Assembly: GCA_029891385.1 (NCBI GenBank)
Contig: CM057233.1
Coordinates: 33,586,540 to 33,650,539, forward strand
Source: Erythroxylum novogranatense
Taxonomy: Eukaryota > Streptophyta > Magnoliopsida > Malpighiales > Erythroxylaceae
DNA: 64,000 nucleotides
Direction: 5' to 3'
The translations under genes and the position numbers were made by a program. This document shows positions 36,773 through 47,639 of this stretch, one piece after another; position 1 is the stretch's first letter; every line of letters begins with the position of its first letter. The notes under the pieces are model-generated. The model made no database searches. It worked only from the letters and a program-made list of their open reading frames with translations, and was not told where the DNA came from.

Positions 36773-36970
36773 CGTCGTCTTTGTATAAGACATCGCGAAA
36801 TGTAGGAGGCTTTCGCGACGTCTTTTTAGACGTCAGGAAAGGTTGGAAAATACGGGGACGTTGAATAAGGACGTCGTTGAATTGCCATGTTTTTTGCATC
36901 GTGTCAGTAGTAGGACGTGGCAAAATACTATCCACGTCGTCTTTGAGAGTTAGACGTCGGAGAAGGCCTA
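36773..36970. repeat. left subterminal repeats of the CACTA element
   Basis: Repeated gcgacgtct, agacgtcagg, ggacgtcgttg, cacgtcgtct and tagacgtcgg words occur in both orientations over about 200 bp. In CACTA elements such arrays are binding sites for the TnpA-like protein. That role is family knowledge; the repeats themselves are seen. Confidence 0.85.
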
Positions 36971-37077
36971 AAAATTAGCTTTCCCCGTGCAGTTTATAAC
37001 ATCAATCTCTGTCGCGCGGTTTATAACATTATCTTAATTTCTGCGTAAATCGACGAAAATCAACATTCATCGCACTC

Positions 37078-37410
37078 TCCCGTCCCTCTCCCTGGAGCCA
37101 CCGTCCCTTCCCTCTCCCTGGAGCCATCATATTCTGCGGAAGTTAGGATCCCCATCGAGCCACCATACCGTCCCTTCCCTCTCCCTGGAGCCATCATCTT
37201 CTATCGCCCTTGGAATCGTTGGAGCCACTCTTCAGCAGCTGACGTGCTTCTGTTGTCTACAGTGGGAGTCTTGGTTGAGGTAAGTAATTTGCTTGCGATT
37301 AATGTTGGTATTTGCTTGCGATTACAGTGACAGTATGTTTTAAGGTAGCATGCATTTGAATTGTTCGATGAATGTCCCTCTCCCTGGAGCCACCGTCCCT
37401 TCCCTCTCCA
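37078..37410. repeat. GTCCCTTCCCTCTCCCTGGAG repeats in the CACTA leader
   Basis: A ~24-bp unit (cgtcccttccctctccctgg plus agcca) occurs complete or nearly so at about 37080, 37103 and 37168, and again at 37371-37410. A splice-donor-like gaggtaagt stands at 37277. This may be the leader exon and first intron of the transposase gene. The second group looks like a duplication of the first. Confidence 0.6.
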
Positions 37411-37719
37411 CCATCAATGTGCCCTTTTTCTTCTTCTTTTTCCCCGTGACTTGGAAATTAAGCTTTTCCACCTCTAATTGCAAGTACTCTGCAAATGTTA
37501 GAATTCTGATTAAAGTTTATATATATATATATATATCCATCATTCCGTTTTATATAACTACTAAAACAGTTGAAGTTTCTTACTTTATTCTCTTCATTGA
37601 TGATTACAGTAGAAAGAAATTGAAAAATTATTAATTACAAATTTTAAAGTTTTTAATGCATTTAATAAGTTTAGATCTTTAACTAAAAAGAAAGTGTTTG
37701 TGAGATTAAAACTTTAAGA

Positions 37720-38235
37720 ATTGATAGACATTGGATAATTTACTTCTAACTAATTTAAGAGCTTATATGAGATGTATGGGATTTGTAGTCTCTATCCAAT
37801 GCTTAGATATCCTAACAAAATGGAGTAGAGAAAAGAAAGAACTAAAAACTCTTATACATAGTGTGAACCATGATGAAATCAAGAGGATGATTAAGGACTG
37901 CTAAGTTAAACTAGTTGTAAATGCAATTTATCTTTCAAACCTTAGTCTAATAAAGAGCTTGAAAGATGTTGATCCTTGAGAAGAATGAATCAAAGTGAAG
38001 CCTTATGCATCACAGTTGAGAGTGTTTGACTGTATTATGTATGTGTATGTTTTAAAATAAGAAAAGTCCAAACTTGATGATTAAATTATTTGTTTTCATT
38101 AAATATGATGAAAAGGCAAAAGGCTATAATTTGTTTAATCCAAACAATGGAAAGATTGACATTATTAAAGATACTGAATTTAATGAAGAAGCATTTTTAT
38201 ATTAGAGTGATAGGTTTACATTTTACATATTATTA
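37720..38235 (+). pseudogene. copia integrase to linker fragment inside the CACTA element
   Basis: With frame changes the plus strand reads NGVEKRKN-(stop)-KLLYIV and TMMKSRG (about 37818-37900), then LRVFDCIMYVYVLK and YDEKAKGYNLFNPNNGKIDI (about 38100-38165), with IKDTEFNEEAF (to about 38200). These are successive blocks of the copia integrase C-terminal half and the region before reverse transcriptase. No reverse transcriptase follows. Many stops make it an old fragment. Confidence 0.7.
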
Positions 38236-38289
38236 AGGGAAATTAGATATAATTTTGCACTTTTATAACAACTTTATAAGCATTATATG

Positions 38290-39360
38290 ATGTTTTTATG
38301 TTTAGTTTATTGTCTTATAAGTGATGATTTTAAAGAGAAATTTTTGAACTGAGTGCAACCTTCTCCATAGTTGTCCAATAAAGGATATTTTTAGACATTT
38401 GGAAGAGAATTGGAAGAAAAATAACTTTATAGAAGATCTTGAAGGTTGATTGAATATCTAATATTTCAAAATTAGATAAGTTAGCAAAAAAAGCCTAATA
38501 GGATATTTAGGAACTTATGACTATATTTTTACTCCTAACTATAAATACTATTATTATGTTTAATCTAGGGGACTTTGAAGGTGTATGACATCCACCTTTA
38601 GTTTTCATAGTTTTATTCTTTCTTAACATCAAAGGAGGATTAGGAGTAAGATTGGAGGAAACTTTGGTAACTTCTTTAAATCCTTTCTTTATTCTTTCCC
38701 TTATGTTAGGATTTATTGATTTATGTTTGTTTTCAATTACGTTATTGTTGAAACTCGTAGTTAGGGTTAGTAATGTATCTTAAGGTGGATATTTTAATTA
38801 TTAATGCATGATTTTATTATTTTCAATTAAATTTATTCTCTTATTGTTAATCATTAAATTTGTAGTTGGCCTATATATATTCAATTTTATAGATGATATG
38901 AAGGACTAAGAGGTGAAGTGGGATCTATATAATAAGAAATTAAACACCTTAAATCTATAAAACTAAAGTATCCTAGACTATTATGATGGCAAATAGATTA
39001 ACTTTGCTTAATAAGTTTAACTATATTGAATTGTACATCAAGAAGTGATACTGAATATATTTTTATGCCTTAGCATAGGGCAAAGATACATTAGATTAAT
39101 CTTATGTCAAGCATCATAATTGGAATTATAGCAAAGTGAAAGCTAAAGCCCCACATTTTTCTTATTTAAATCTCTTCATTTATTTATTGGCATTATATTT
39201 TTAAGTTTATTAGTTTAATTATCTTTTATTGATTCTTGTTTTTATTTTATTGACTAACAAAGGTTATAGGATTAGTGATATAGTTCCTATAGGATCTATA
39301 CTATAGATTTACTATATTTTTAATTGTTGAAGGTTTAGTTAGCGAGACTCCATTACCTTC
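38290..39360 (+). other. LTR-like non-coding sequence inside the CACTA element
   Basis: AT-rich and non-coding. Features such as 'ggaggattaggagtaag', 'aattattaatgcatgattt', 'aggactaagaggtgaagtgg' and 'ggttataggattagtgatat' give it the look of an old gypsy LTR. Termini and a duplication could not be fixed, so this is only a suggestion. Confidence 0.3.
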
Positions 39361-39910
39361 ATTAATCATAGATTTTATTATCAAAAGACCGTTATCTGAA
39401 AAAGTTTTGTTATATTATATGTTGAACTATAAACATCAACCACAATAGTTTTTCATGTCATAACCTTAGAATGTGTACTGTTATAACTATTTCCTTCTTA
39501 TGGACATGATATATATGTTCTGCTTTATTTTCTTGCTTTGAAATGCTAGTAGATATTCCTTTTAACACTACCAATAACTTTTTCTGATATATGAATGAAA
39601 ACATCAAATGGAAATTCAAAGTTTGAAAACCTTACATTTGATTAAGATGCAATAGCTTGCTTAGCTCCTTGAGTTGGTTCATAGTTTCTCTTAACAGCTG
39701 GTCCTGACATATCATTTTACGTTGATGAAGTTGCAAGTCTCTCTCTTTCCATATTTTATAAACCAATCTTTTAAAAGCTAATTTGAGTTATCGAGAAACC
39801 TACCTATAAATAATTCAATTCAGGCTTTTTGGTTTGCTATTATTTTGCTATGAAAGAAGTTGGGGCTTGTCAATGTCCTCTTACAAGATGATGCTATTGC
39901 TTAGGATTAA

Positions 39911-39961
39911 TATGGCATACTCATCAATAGCATCAACCATGTAGAGCACTTCATAACCCTT
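39911..39961 (-). pseudogene. HSP90 exon fragment captured in the CACTA element
   Basis: The minus strand encodes KGYEVLYMVDAIDEYAI, a block characteristic of cytosolic HSP90 chaperones just before the C-terminal domain. Similarity stops sharply on both sides: an upstream stop on one side, unrelated LILSNSI on the other. No other HSP90 block was recognised nearby. It cannot encode a chaperone. It looks like a scrap of a host gene picked up by the transposon, in antisense orientation to the transposase genes. Confidence 0.6.
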
Positions 39962-41034
39962 ATGTTAATATAATTGTACTTGTTGATGTAAATGTTAATG
40001 TAGTTGGCCTTGTTGATGTAAATGTTAATGTTACATTTCAGGTATTTTTTAGTAAAAGTTCAACAGATCCTACACTTGTGGTGTCATTTCCAGTGGTGCA
40101 ATATCAAGAGGTATTTATGTTGCTTTACCATATGTTTTTTTGGTATATACTTTACCATATGTTTAGATGTTGCCATATTGAAAGAACATAATGTTAATTG
40201 ACTCAAGAACATATACTTAATTGAGTAAGGCTTGTAAGTTAACAGAAAACTAAAGTTAGTAATGGAGAAGCTAAAAGAGATTCATAAGGAGATTTGGATG
40301 AAAATATAGGAAGAGTGTTATTAGGACCCTTCTCTTCTAAAACTGAAACACTTGGAACCCAAAAACACATAGGCCATTAGAAACACATAGACCTATTGTT
40401 GTCAGTGCCTATTTTTTTCAAAACACATAAGCTAGTATGTTGTTACTGCTATTATAGCAAATCATCAATCCTTTTATTTTTTTTAAAGATAAAAGATGAT
40501 AGACAATTTTTTAGGTTGATTACTTACAATGTTTAGGAACCTTTAAACAATCACATTACTTAGCTTTGAGTGATATGGATCAAAAACGACAAAAGTAGCT
40601 TTGGAGATTGTATACGGATTAGAAACCTCAAAAGTAGCTACTGCGGTCAATGTCCATGGCTTTGCTGCATTTTTTTATATGCAGCATCCATGCTTCTCTT
40701 TCACTCCAATGCGGTTCTCCTCAACCTCAAAAGTAGCTACTGCTGCTTGTTGTCGGTGAGAATCGTTGTCAAATAGCACCTTCTTGCTGTCATAGATGTC
40801 AATGAGCTTTTCATAACACTAATCTGGTATATGTGTTAGTTGTACTGATTCCATATCCAGTGGCAAATTCTACAACTTTTCTTCACAGTTTTAGATAATC
40901 ATAAGCAGGGGCTTGTCAACCCTCAAACATTATTTGTGCATTTCTCAACCTCATACCTTTCTACCGGTCCTTCGCTTACTAACATAACATAATGTTTTCA
41001 TTCTTAGATTGAATTGATAGGTAGTTGTTGCTCT

Positions 41035-41445
41035 ATGGATAAGAGTTGGATGAACAGTGTTAGGGTTTCTCGTGAATACATTGATGGAGTAAGGATGTTT
41101 ATGAATTTTGTCGCTGGAAAAAAGGGCAAAGAGTGTGACATTGCATGCCCTTGTACACGTTGTATGAATTGTTATAAGAGATCTCAGACAAATGTGTTTG
41201 AACATTTAATGCAATTCGGCATGGACCAATCATACACCCGCTGGGTTTTACATGGTGAAGTGTCAGCATATAGATTTATGCCTAAGGAAGAAAGGCTTGA
41301 CACTGCAAATGTTGACATAGATGGGACGGGCATTGATATTAATGAAGGTGATAACGATGAGGAGGATGATGGGATGCAAGCTTTGCTTGATGATGTGGGT
41401 ACTTTCGTAAATGACCATCCAATTAATCATGGAAAGGTTCAATGA
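41035..41445 (+). CDS. CACTA transposase-associated domain protein (TNPD N-terminus), partial
   Basis: From ATG 41035 it reads MDKSWMNSVRVSREYIDGV, then a Cys-rich CPCTRCMN motif, VFEHLMQFGMDQSYTRWVLHGE, and an acidic tail (DINEGDNDEEDDG), 136 residues in all. This matches the transposase-associated domain that precedes the tnp2 transposase in plant CACTA elements. The start is chosen at the methionine where the family similarity begins. The frame stops at 41443-41445 and no tnp2 catalytic domain follows, so it is a truncated transposase. It may still bind DNA or partners, but cannot by itself move DNA. Confidence 0.75.
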   Translation: MDKSWMNSVRVSREYIDGVRMFMNFVAGKKGKECDIACPCTRCMNCYKRSQTNVFEHLMQFGMDQSYTRWVLHGEVSAYRFMPKEERLDTANVDIDGTGIDINEGDNDEEDDGMQALLDDVGTFVNDHPINHGKVQ

Positions 41446-41934
41446 TTATTGCATAGGAATTATAATCTCTCTTTAAGTAGGTTAGGAGAAAGATTTGAAT
41501 TATAAGTTAGTATCGTCCTAGTTTTTAGTATAGTTGCTTCCTTCCCTCTATCTAAGAAGGAAAATAGTTCATGAAAGTTTTACATAAATAGAAACTCAAT
41601 TTCCCTTATGTTTTCATAAACCATATTAGTTTATTTTAAACCTAAGAATGATGGATTCCAAACTGGTGCAAATACTCAATATAGTATAATCTTCATGCTC
41701 CCTACATAAGTTTGGTGATCCTATAACTATGAACAAGCTTCTGTTTTGGTATATCATCATTTGTCTCAATTTCCATCTTTTAATTCTGAAAAGTTCTCAA
41801 ATATCCTGTATTACCATTCTGTTTTGGTTTTTATGATACTGCAACTTCAGTAATGAGGAAAATTGGTTTAGAAACTCAAAACTATGTGTGACTAGGAACT
41901 ATCTCTATAAATTAGTTGCTTATTGAACCAGAAT

Positions 41935-43583
41935 TTCCTTGGTTTAACAAGGAAGGGAGGTACTAGACTGTTTTTACAATTAAAGGATGAGAGGCTAGGC
42001 AAAAAGGAAAAACCAGATTGGATCACTGTGAATGCAACTGTTAAGGTTGATTATTTATGTTATACTGCTTGTCCAATCATGGCTAGAGATAGGCCATGCG
42101 GTAAAAAGGTTAAACTACCTGTCATTGTCTGTTGAAATCGGATTAAAAGATTTCTACTTTTTTTCTTTTTGGTGTTTTCTCATATCATGTGTATGTATGT
42201 ATGCATGGTTTGTACTGATTATAAACAATAACATGAGTTTTGTGTTTATATCTGCTCGTTTGATTCTTCAAATGGGATTTATTTGGATCGTGCTGTGTAA
42301 GTTTAGGTCAGTAGGTTTGGTTGTCATAGCTCTTGAATTTTTACCAGGTATAAGTGGGTGTTTGTCTTATCTTGAGGGTAGAAACGTTAGAATAAAGTGC
42401 TTTTCATTATTTCCATCATGGGCCGATAATAGATTGGTCTGATATCCCGAACTTCTTTGCCTGTAAAAACAAAATTTTCAAAAATTACTAATGAGGAATT
42501 GGACATTGCATTTGATAAGTTAGACGTAAGTATTCTAAACCAATCCAATTTGTACGTGTTTTCCATTTGGTTAAAGTGTTGACCAATAACTTATAATTTT
42601 TGCAGCAAAGTTGGAAGTCAAGGAATGAGGGATGACAATGAAATACATATTCTTTGTTAAGAGGTTTCTTTCATTAAGGTCTAAAGATCAAAGGTATAAT
42701 TTAAAAAGACATTTTACCAAGTACGGAAAGGATGTGAAGCCGCATAATGCGACATTGGCGGAGTGGATAGATTTGTGTGAGTATTGGGAGCAATCAGCTA
42801 CAAAGGTTAGTTCTTATTTGATAAAAAAAAAACTTTATTTCACAACTTCTTTGATTACTAATTATATTTTAGTATTTATTCTTTCTAATTTATACGTGTT
42901 ATAATAGATTTTGCTACTTGTATGATTAGGAAAAAAGTCAGAAAGCCAAACTTGCTAGGAGTCAGGTGAAATGTGGACCAAACTCTGGCTCCAAGGCCTT
43001 TGTAGCGATATGACATGAGATTGTGAGTTACCATCTTTTTAATTATATTTTACTTTGATTGATATTTAAAATTTTATGAAAAGCATTACTTGTAATATTT
43101 TTTTTTACAACAGAGTGACAGAGATGGAGAAGAGTGTGACCGGATGAAGCTATGGTATCACACTCATTATGATGAAAGCAAAGATAAATGGACAACTGCC
43201 GAAAGCAAAGCAAAATGGGTGAGTACATAGTTCATTTACACATATTTGTTAAATGACAATGTGTATGTAATTAATTCTTACTTTTCCAGGAATTAATGTG
43301 TCATGAAATGACACATTCAATAGAACAAGGTCATCCGATGACAGTAGATAAAATGTGCTACAAAGTCCTCGGCACTAGATCAGATTACATTATTGGCATT
43401 AGAATTGGGCCTCGACCACAAGAGAATACTTCGACCAGAAAGAGACTTCGAGACGAATTAGAAGAGTCAAAGAGGGCTAATCAGGTATTGCAGTCTCAAG
43501 TCGATGAATTGACTAAACAATTTAAAGAAATGCAAGATCGATTGGAACTTTTATGTTCTACACATAATGTTCGTTTAGACTAA
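41935..43583 (+). pseudogene. Plant transposase (Ptta/En/Spm, TNPA-like), multi-exon, broken
   Basis: Recognisable pieces are: LTRKGGTRLFLQLKDERLGK (about 41940-42000), IDWSDIPNFFACKNKIFKN with EELDIAFDKLD (about 42430-42527), then exons 42606-42805 (LRSKDQRYNLKRHFTKYGKD, EWIDLCEYW), 42930-43022, 43114-43218 (KLWYHTHYDESKDKW) and 43290-43583. The last exon encodes TRKRLRDELEESKRANQVL and a C-terminal coiled coil. Introns have gt...ag borders. This family binds CACTA subterminal repeats. An in-frame TGA in the 42930 exon and a frame change near 42480 indicate decay. Confidence 0.7.
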
Positions 43584-44093
43584 ATATGTACTCATTTTGA
43601 TATATTAAATACTTATGACGTTTTGTTTATTTTAATTATCGTTTTATGACATATTCGGAATTGCAATTTAATTAATAAATTGTTTACATGTATTCAAGTC
43701 TTGTTATACATAAATAATTATTGATTATATATTCAAAATATTGTTGCATTATTAAACAAATTTATTTCATTACTAATATTTAATAGTTATTAAATAACTA
43801 TTATTTTAATCAATAGTTAAATTTAAAATTAGCAAATAATTAAATAAAATTGTTTCGGAAATTTAAAACATATTTAAATAAAAGATAATAACAAATAAAA
43901 TTTATTCAAATTAATTTTTCCCAAAATTTAAAAATTAAAATTTAATAATTAAATTTGATCAAATTATAAATTATTCCAATATTCATATCAATTAAAACAA
44001 ATCATGAATTCCTAATTTTTAATAAAACATTATTAACAAAATTTACCAAAATTTTATAAATTAATTATTATTTAATAAAATCTTGACAATCCA

Positions 44094-44390
44094 CGACGTC
44101 TATTGAATTAGACGTCGCAGAATTTCTATTTTCTGCGACGTCTCTACAACGTCGTTAAAACTCATACAATCCCTGACGTTTTCACCAAACTTCGGGAATT
44201 ATACGATACTTTTCCGACGTCTTTATTAACGTCGCAGAATCGTTATGCCATCTACGACGTCTTCACTCAGACGTGGGAGAAACTCATTACCTACCCCACT
44301 ATCTATGACGTCTATTGTGACGTTCTAATAGACGTCGTAGATAGTTGTCTGTGACGTCTTAAGGAATTCTACGACGTCTATTAGACGACG
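44094..44390. repeat. right subterminal repeats of the CACTA element
   Basis: About ten gacgtc or cgacgt words in both orientations occur here, including imperfect hairpins such as cgacgtct...agacgtcg. They mirror the left array. Confidence 0.85.
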
Positions 44391-44418
44391 TAAAATGTAT
44401 GCTTTTGTTGTAGTAAAC

Positions 44419-45370
44419 CTTGTAGTCAAGCTTAATCTGAACAAATCATTCCTCTTATTTCTTTTTCTAATCGATTTTGCGGTCGGTACTTTTCCTTCCA
44501 TCTACACTCGTTGTAAAGCTTGTGGTAAACTGTAAAATAATGGAAGACGTCACATGGAAGCAACAGGAACGAAGTGTGAAAAGGGATAATCATCACCGAA
44601 AGACACACTGGAGTAAGTGGGAAATTAGCTCAACAATTGTCGTTGCTCAATAAAAAGTTATTAAGTAGCATTCCATGATTAGTGGTTGATAGCATATAGG
44701 TTCCATTATTTGCTCTGGAGGTGGAAGGATTAGGTTCACACCAACCCTTTGTCAACACATTTCGGTGATAATGATGATGACATGCATAGCATCCAATATT
44801 TCTATATTGATATGTTATCGAACTCTTTTGAGTGCAAAATTTACTATATATCTATTCGACAGAGAGATGTAAAAGTTCGGTAATGCAGCCAAGTAATAGT
44901 TGTAGAAATGTAACATAATGAGTTGAAATTATTATAAATTTGTAAATTACGAAGCTAACATAATAGGTTGTATAATATCTCATAATGTCGAAAAGTAATG
45001 ATTATTTTACTTATGGAAATGATTAATTAAATAGTCGAATGCATTGATTAAAAACAGGGTGTTTGATATCCAAAATTTTATTTGATAATACGTATAATAA
45101 TTTGTATTAATTATGACAATAGAAATTCAATTGAATTCTCAAACAAGTTTAGTGTATGTACTTGGACTAAAATGATTAAGTAGAACAACTATTCTCTAAC
45201 ATATATGCGCAACATTATGGTTTTGATCATGTTATTGGTGATAAAGGATAATAACTTAATTTTGATATCATAAGACAATATAAAATAATGAAGTGTGAAA
45301 ATCAAAGATAATTACAAAATTTTACTTGGTTCACTATAATTATAAATATCAACTATAACATCTTTAAAGT
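44419..45370. other. intergenic sequence, nothing recognised
   Basis: AT-rich DNA between the CACTA right end and the copia 5' LTR. Short frames show no convincing similarity and no terminal repeats were found. Confidence 0.5.
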
Positions 45371-45634
45371 TGTTATAAAAGATAGAAATAATATGGTGTG
45401 CCACTAATTGTTAATACACCACTTAATTGTTAATGCACCAAATGCACCACTTAATTGTTAGTGCACCAAATGCACCACTTAATTGTTAGTGTACCACTTC
45501 TATTATCATGATAATATTTTATTAAAAATTTTGTACTATAAATAGAAGGGTTAACTTGATGTAAGACACACCAATTTATAAGAAGAATTCTCCTCTCTCA
45601 AATATTCTTAAATTTTAGTTTCGATTTTATAACA
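45371..45634 (+). repeat. 5' LTR of the copia element
   Basis: 264 bp. It contains internal repeats of the word caccacttaattgtta(a/g)tg (about 45412-45492) and a TATA-like tactataaatag (about 45534-45545), the likely promoter. It ends TTTTATAACA. Confidence 0.95.
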
Positions 45635-45650
45635 CGTTATCAGCACGAAA
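45635..45650 (+). other. probable primer-binding site
   Basis: Directly after the 5' LTR the sequence is cgttatcagcacgaaa. It is not the common initiator-tRNA-Met 3'-end complement. I could not match it to a tRNA by eye, so an internal tRNA fragment or another tRNA may prime. Position is the main evidence. Confidence 0.5.
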
Positions 45651-46404
45651 CTCTAATGTCTAAAATTCGGCTTATCAACTTCAAGCAATCATAAGGTTCT
45701 TCTGTTTACGTACATCAAACAAACGTAAGTTTTTCCATTTATTTTTCCATTTATCTACATTAATTCTACTTATGATATTATTAAAAAAATTTATAGACGA
45801 CTCTCTATACCTTCCTATAGTTTTACATTCTCTTTAAATAATGAAAAGGTAATACCACCTCTAAATACTTAATTTATTGTATAGTATACATCGCAATTAG
45901 AAAATAAATAAATAAAATATATTCAAGACTATTATATTTATTATACTCTAATTAATTTTACTACATATATATTATTATCAATTATGTGTTTTAAATAAAT
46001 AATTAAATAATATATATTATAATGGCTATAAATATAACGGCTAGTTAACGGTAAATAATAATAATAATAATAATAATGAAAAATGATTCATTTTCTATAA
46101 ATAGATACCACTTCTACATAATTTACGTCATCCTACACATTATTTCTTACCTCAAAATATAATTCAAATGTTATCTGCTACATTATTTTTTGTATAATTA
46201 TTGTCATTATGTATCTTTGTTTCATTCTTAGTATAGAGCTAAATGATTCAGATCGCAATTTTTTTCTCTTAGTAATAGCATTTTGTATGATCCCTTTGTT
46301 GCTTATTGGCATAGCATTTGAGCATGGCATGTAATTTATTTAATGTAATATCTATTTGAATAACTGCATTAATTATTTTTCTCTATTGTATAATAGTTGC
46401 CAAC

Positions 46405-47322
46405 ATGTCCAATCTTGCCAAAATTGAGTTCGCTACTCTTGATGTTGCGGGCAATAATTATATGCCGTGGATGATTGATGTTGAAATGCATCTTGAATCA
46501 ATGGATCTTTTAGATACCATTAAAGAAAATAATACAACATCAAAACAAAATAAAGTCAAAGCGATGATTTTCATTCGTCGTCATCTTGATGAGGGATTAA
46601 AAATAGAATACCTCACAATGAAAGATCCAAGTCATTTGTGGAAAAATTTACAAGAAAGATATGATCATCAAAAGGAAGTTTTACTTCCGGCTTCTCGTGA
46701 TGAATGGAGCGCTTTACGCTTCCAAGATTTTAAAAAGGTCAATGAGTATAACTCAGCTATGTTTAGAATTGTCTCACAACTAAAATTTTGTGGGTAAACA
46801 ATCACTGAGGAAGATATGTTAGAAAAAGCATACTCCACCTTCCACGCAGCAAATGTAACATTGCAACAACAATATCGAGTACGTGGACTTAAAAAATACT
46901 CTGACCTGATTTCATGCCTCCTTGTAGCCGAGAAGAATAATGAACTTTTGATGAAAAATCATCAATCCTGCCTTACTGGCGCAGCAGCATTTCCAGAAGC
47001 GAATATTTCAATTCGAAATGACAATGAAAGAAAACATCATCACGGGCCTAGTCGTGGTCGCGGTCATGGTCGTGGCCACGGTCGTAACTACATTCGTGGT
47101 CGTGGTCGTGGACATGGCCGAGGAAGTTATCCATATAACTTCTTTCAAAGAAATACGAGCCACTACAATAACAAGCACCATATTAATGATGTACATGGAA
47201 GTTCTTATAGGACTTCAGGAGATTCTTGCCTTAGATGTGGTACAAAAGGACATTGGGCTAAAATTTGTCGAGTTCCTGAACATTTATGTCAGTTATACAA
47301 AGTTAAAAAGGAAAGAAAATGA
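46405..47322 (+). pseudogene. copia gag (UBN2-type) with zinc knuckle, one stop
   Basis: From ATG 46405 (MSNLAKIEFATLDVAGNNYM) it shows the copia gag fold: ...WMIDVEMHLESMDLL, HLWKNLQERYDHQKEV and YNSAMFRIVSQLKFCG. A TAA stop at 46795-46797 interrupts it. The same frame resumes with TITEEDMLEKAYSTFHAANV and SCLLVAEKNNELLMKN. It then continues into an Arg/Gly/His-rich stretch (HGRGHGRNYIRGRGRG) and the zinc knuckle CLRCGTKGHWAKIC (CX2CX4HX4C). Gag packages the element RNA. Only the single stop and a later frame change toward protease break it. Confidence 0.9.
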
Positions 47323-47639
47323 AGTGAATTTTACTGAACAACGTCCTTTAGGTGATTCAACTGACCTTGGTGCTTTTGATTTTGATTTCATTGAGAATCA
47401 TAATCCTTCAGATGACTCTACATATCTGAATGTTTCGGATTTTACTGATAATTTTGTGGATCAGGACATTGTTGGTGGCAATAGCAATGGAATTTAAAAT
47501 AATGTACTTATGCTTGTGTTATGTATTCTTATGCTTGTTATGTTACTCAGTTTCAAGTAAAGTATTGTAACATTTTTTAAGTTAAAATAACATTTTTTTC
47601 TCTTTATTAAAGTTCTTGCGCAATTTTTTCATTAGATTA

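Larger units (their letters stand above)
36748..44415 (+). mobile_element. CACTA (En/Spm) DNA transposon, deletion derivative
   Basis: The left terminus is CACTACAACAAAAATACACA. The right terminus (44391-44415), inverted, reads tactacaacaaaagcataca, so the outermost C has become T. A 3-bp target duplication aac flanks both ends (36745-36747 and 44416-44418). Both ends carry arrays of gacgtc-containing subterminal repeats. Inside are a transposase-associated domain gene (41035-41445) and a second plant-transposase (En/Spm) gene (about 41935-43583). The tnp2 catalytic core was not found. An old copia fragment (37720-38235) and an HSP90 piece (39911-39961) are also carried. Length is 7668 bp. 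Confidence 0.88.
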
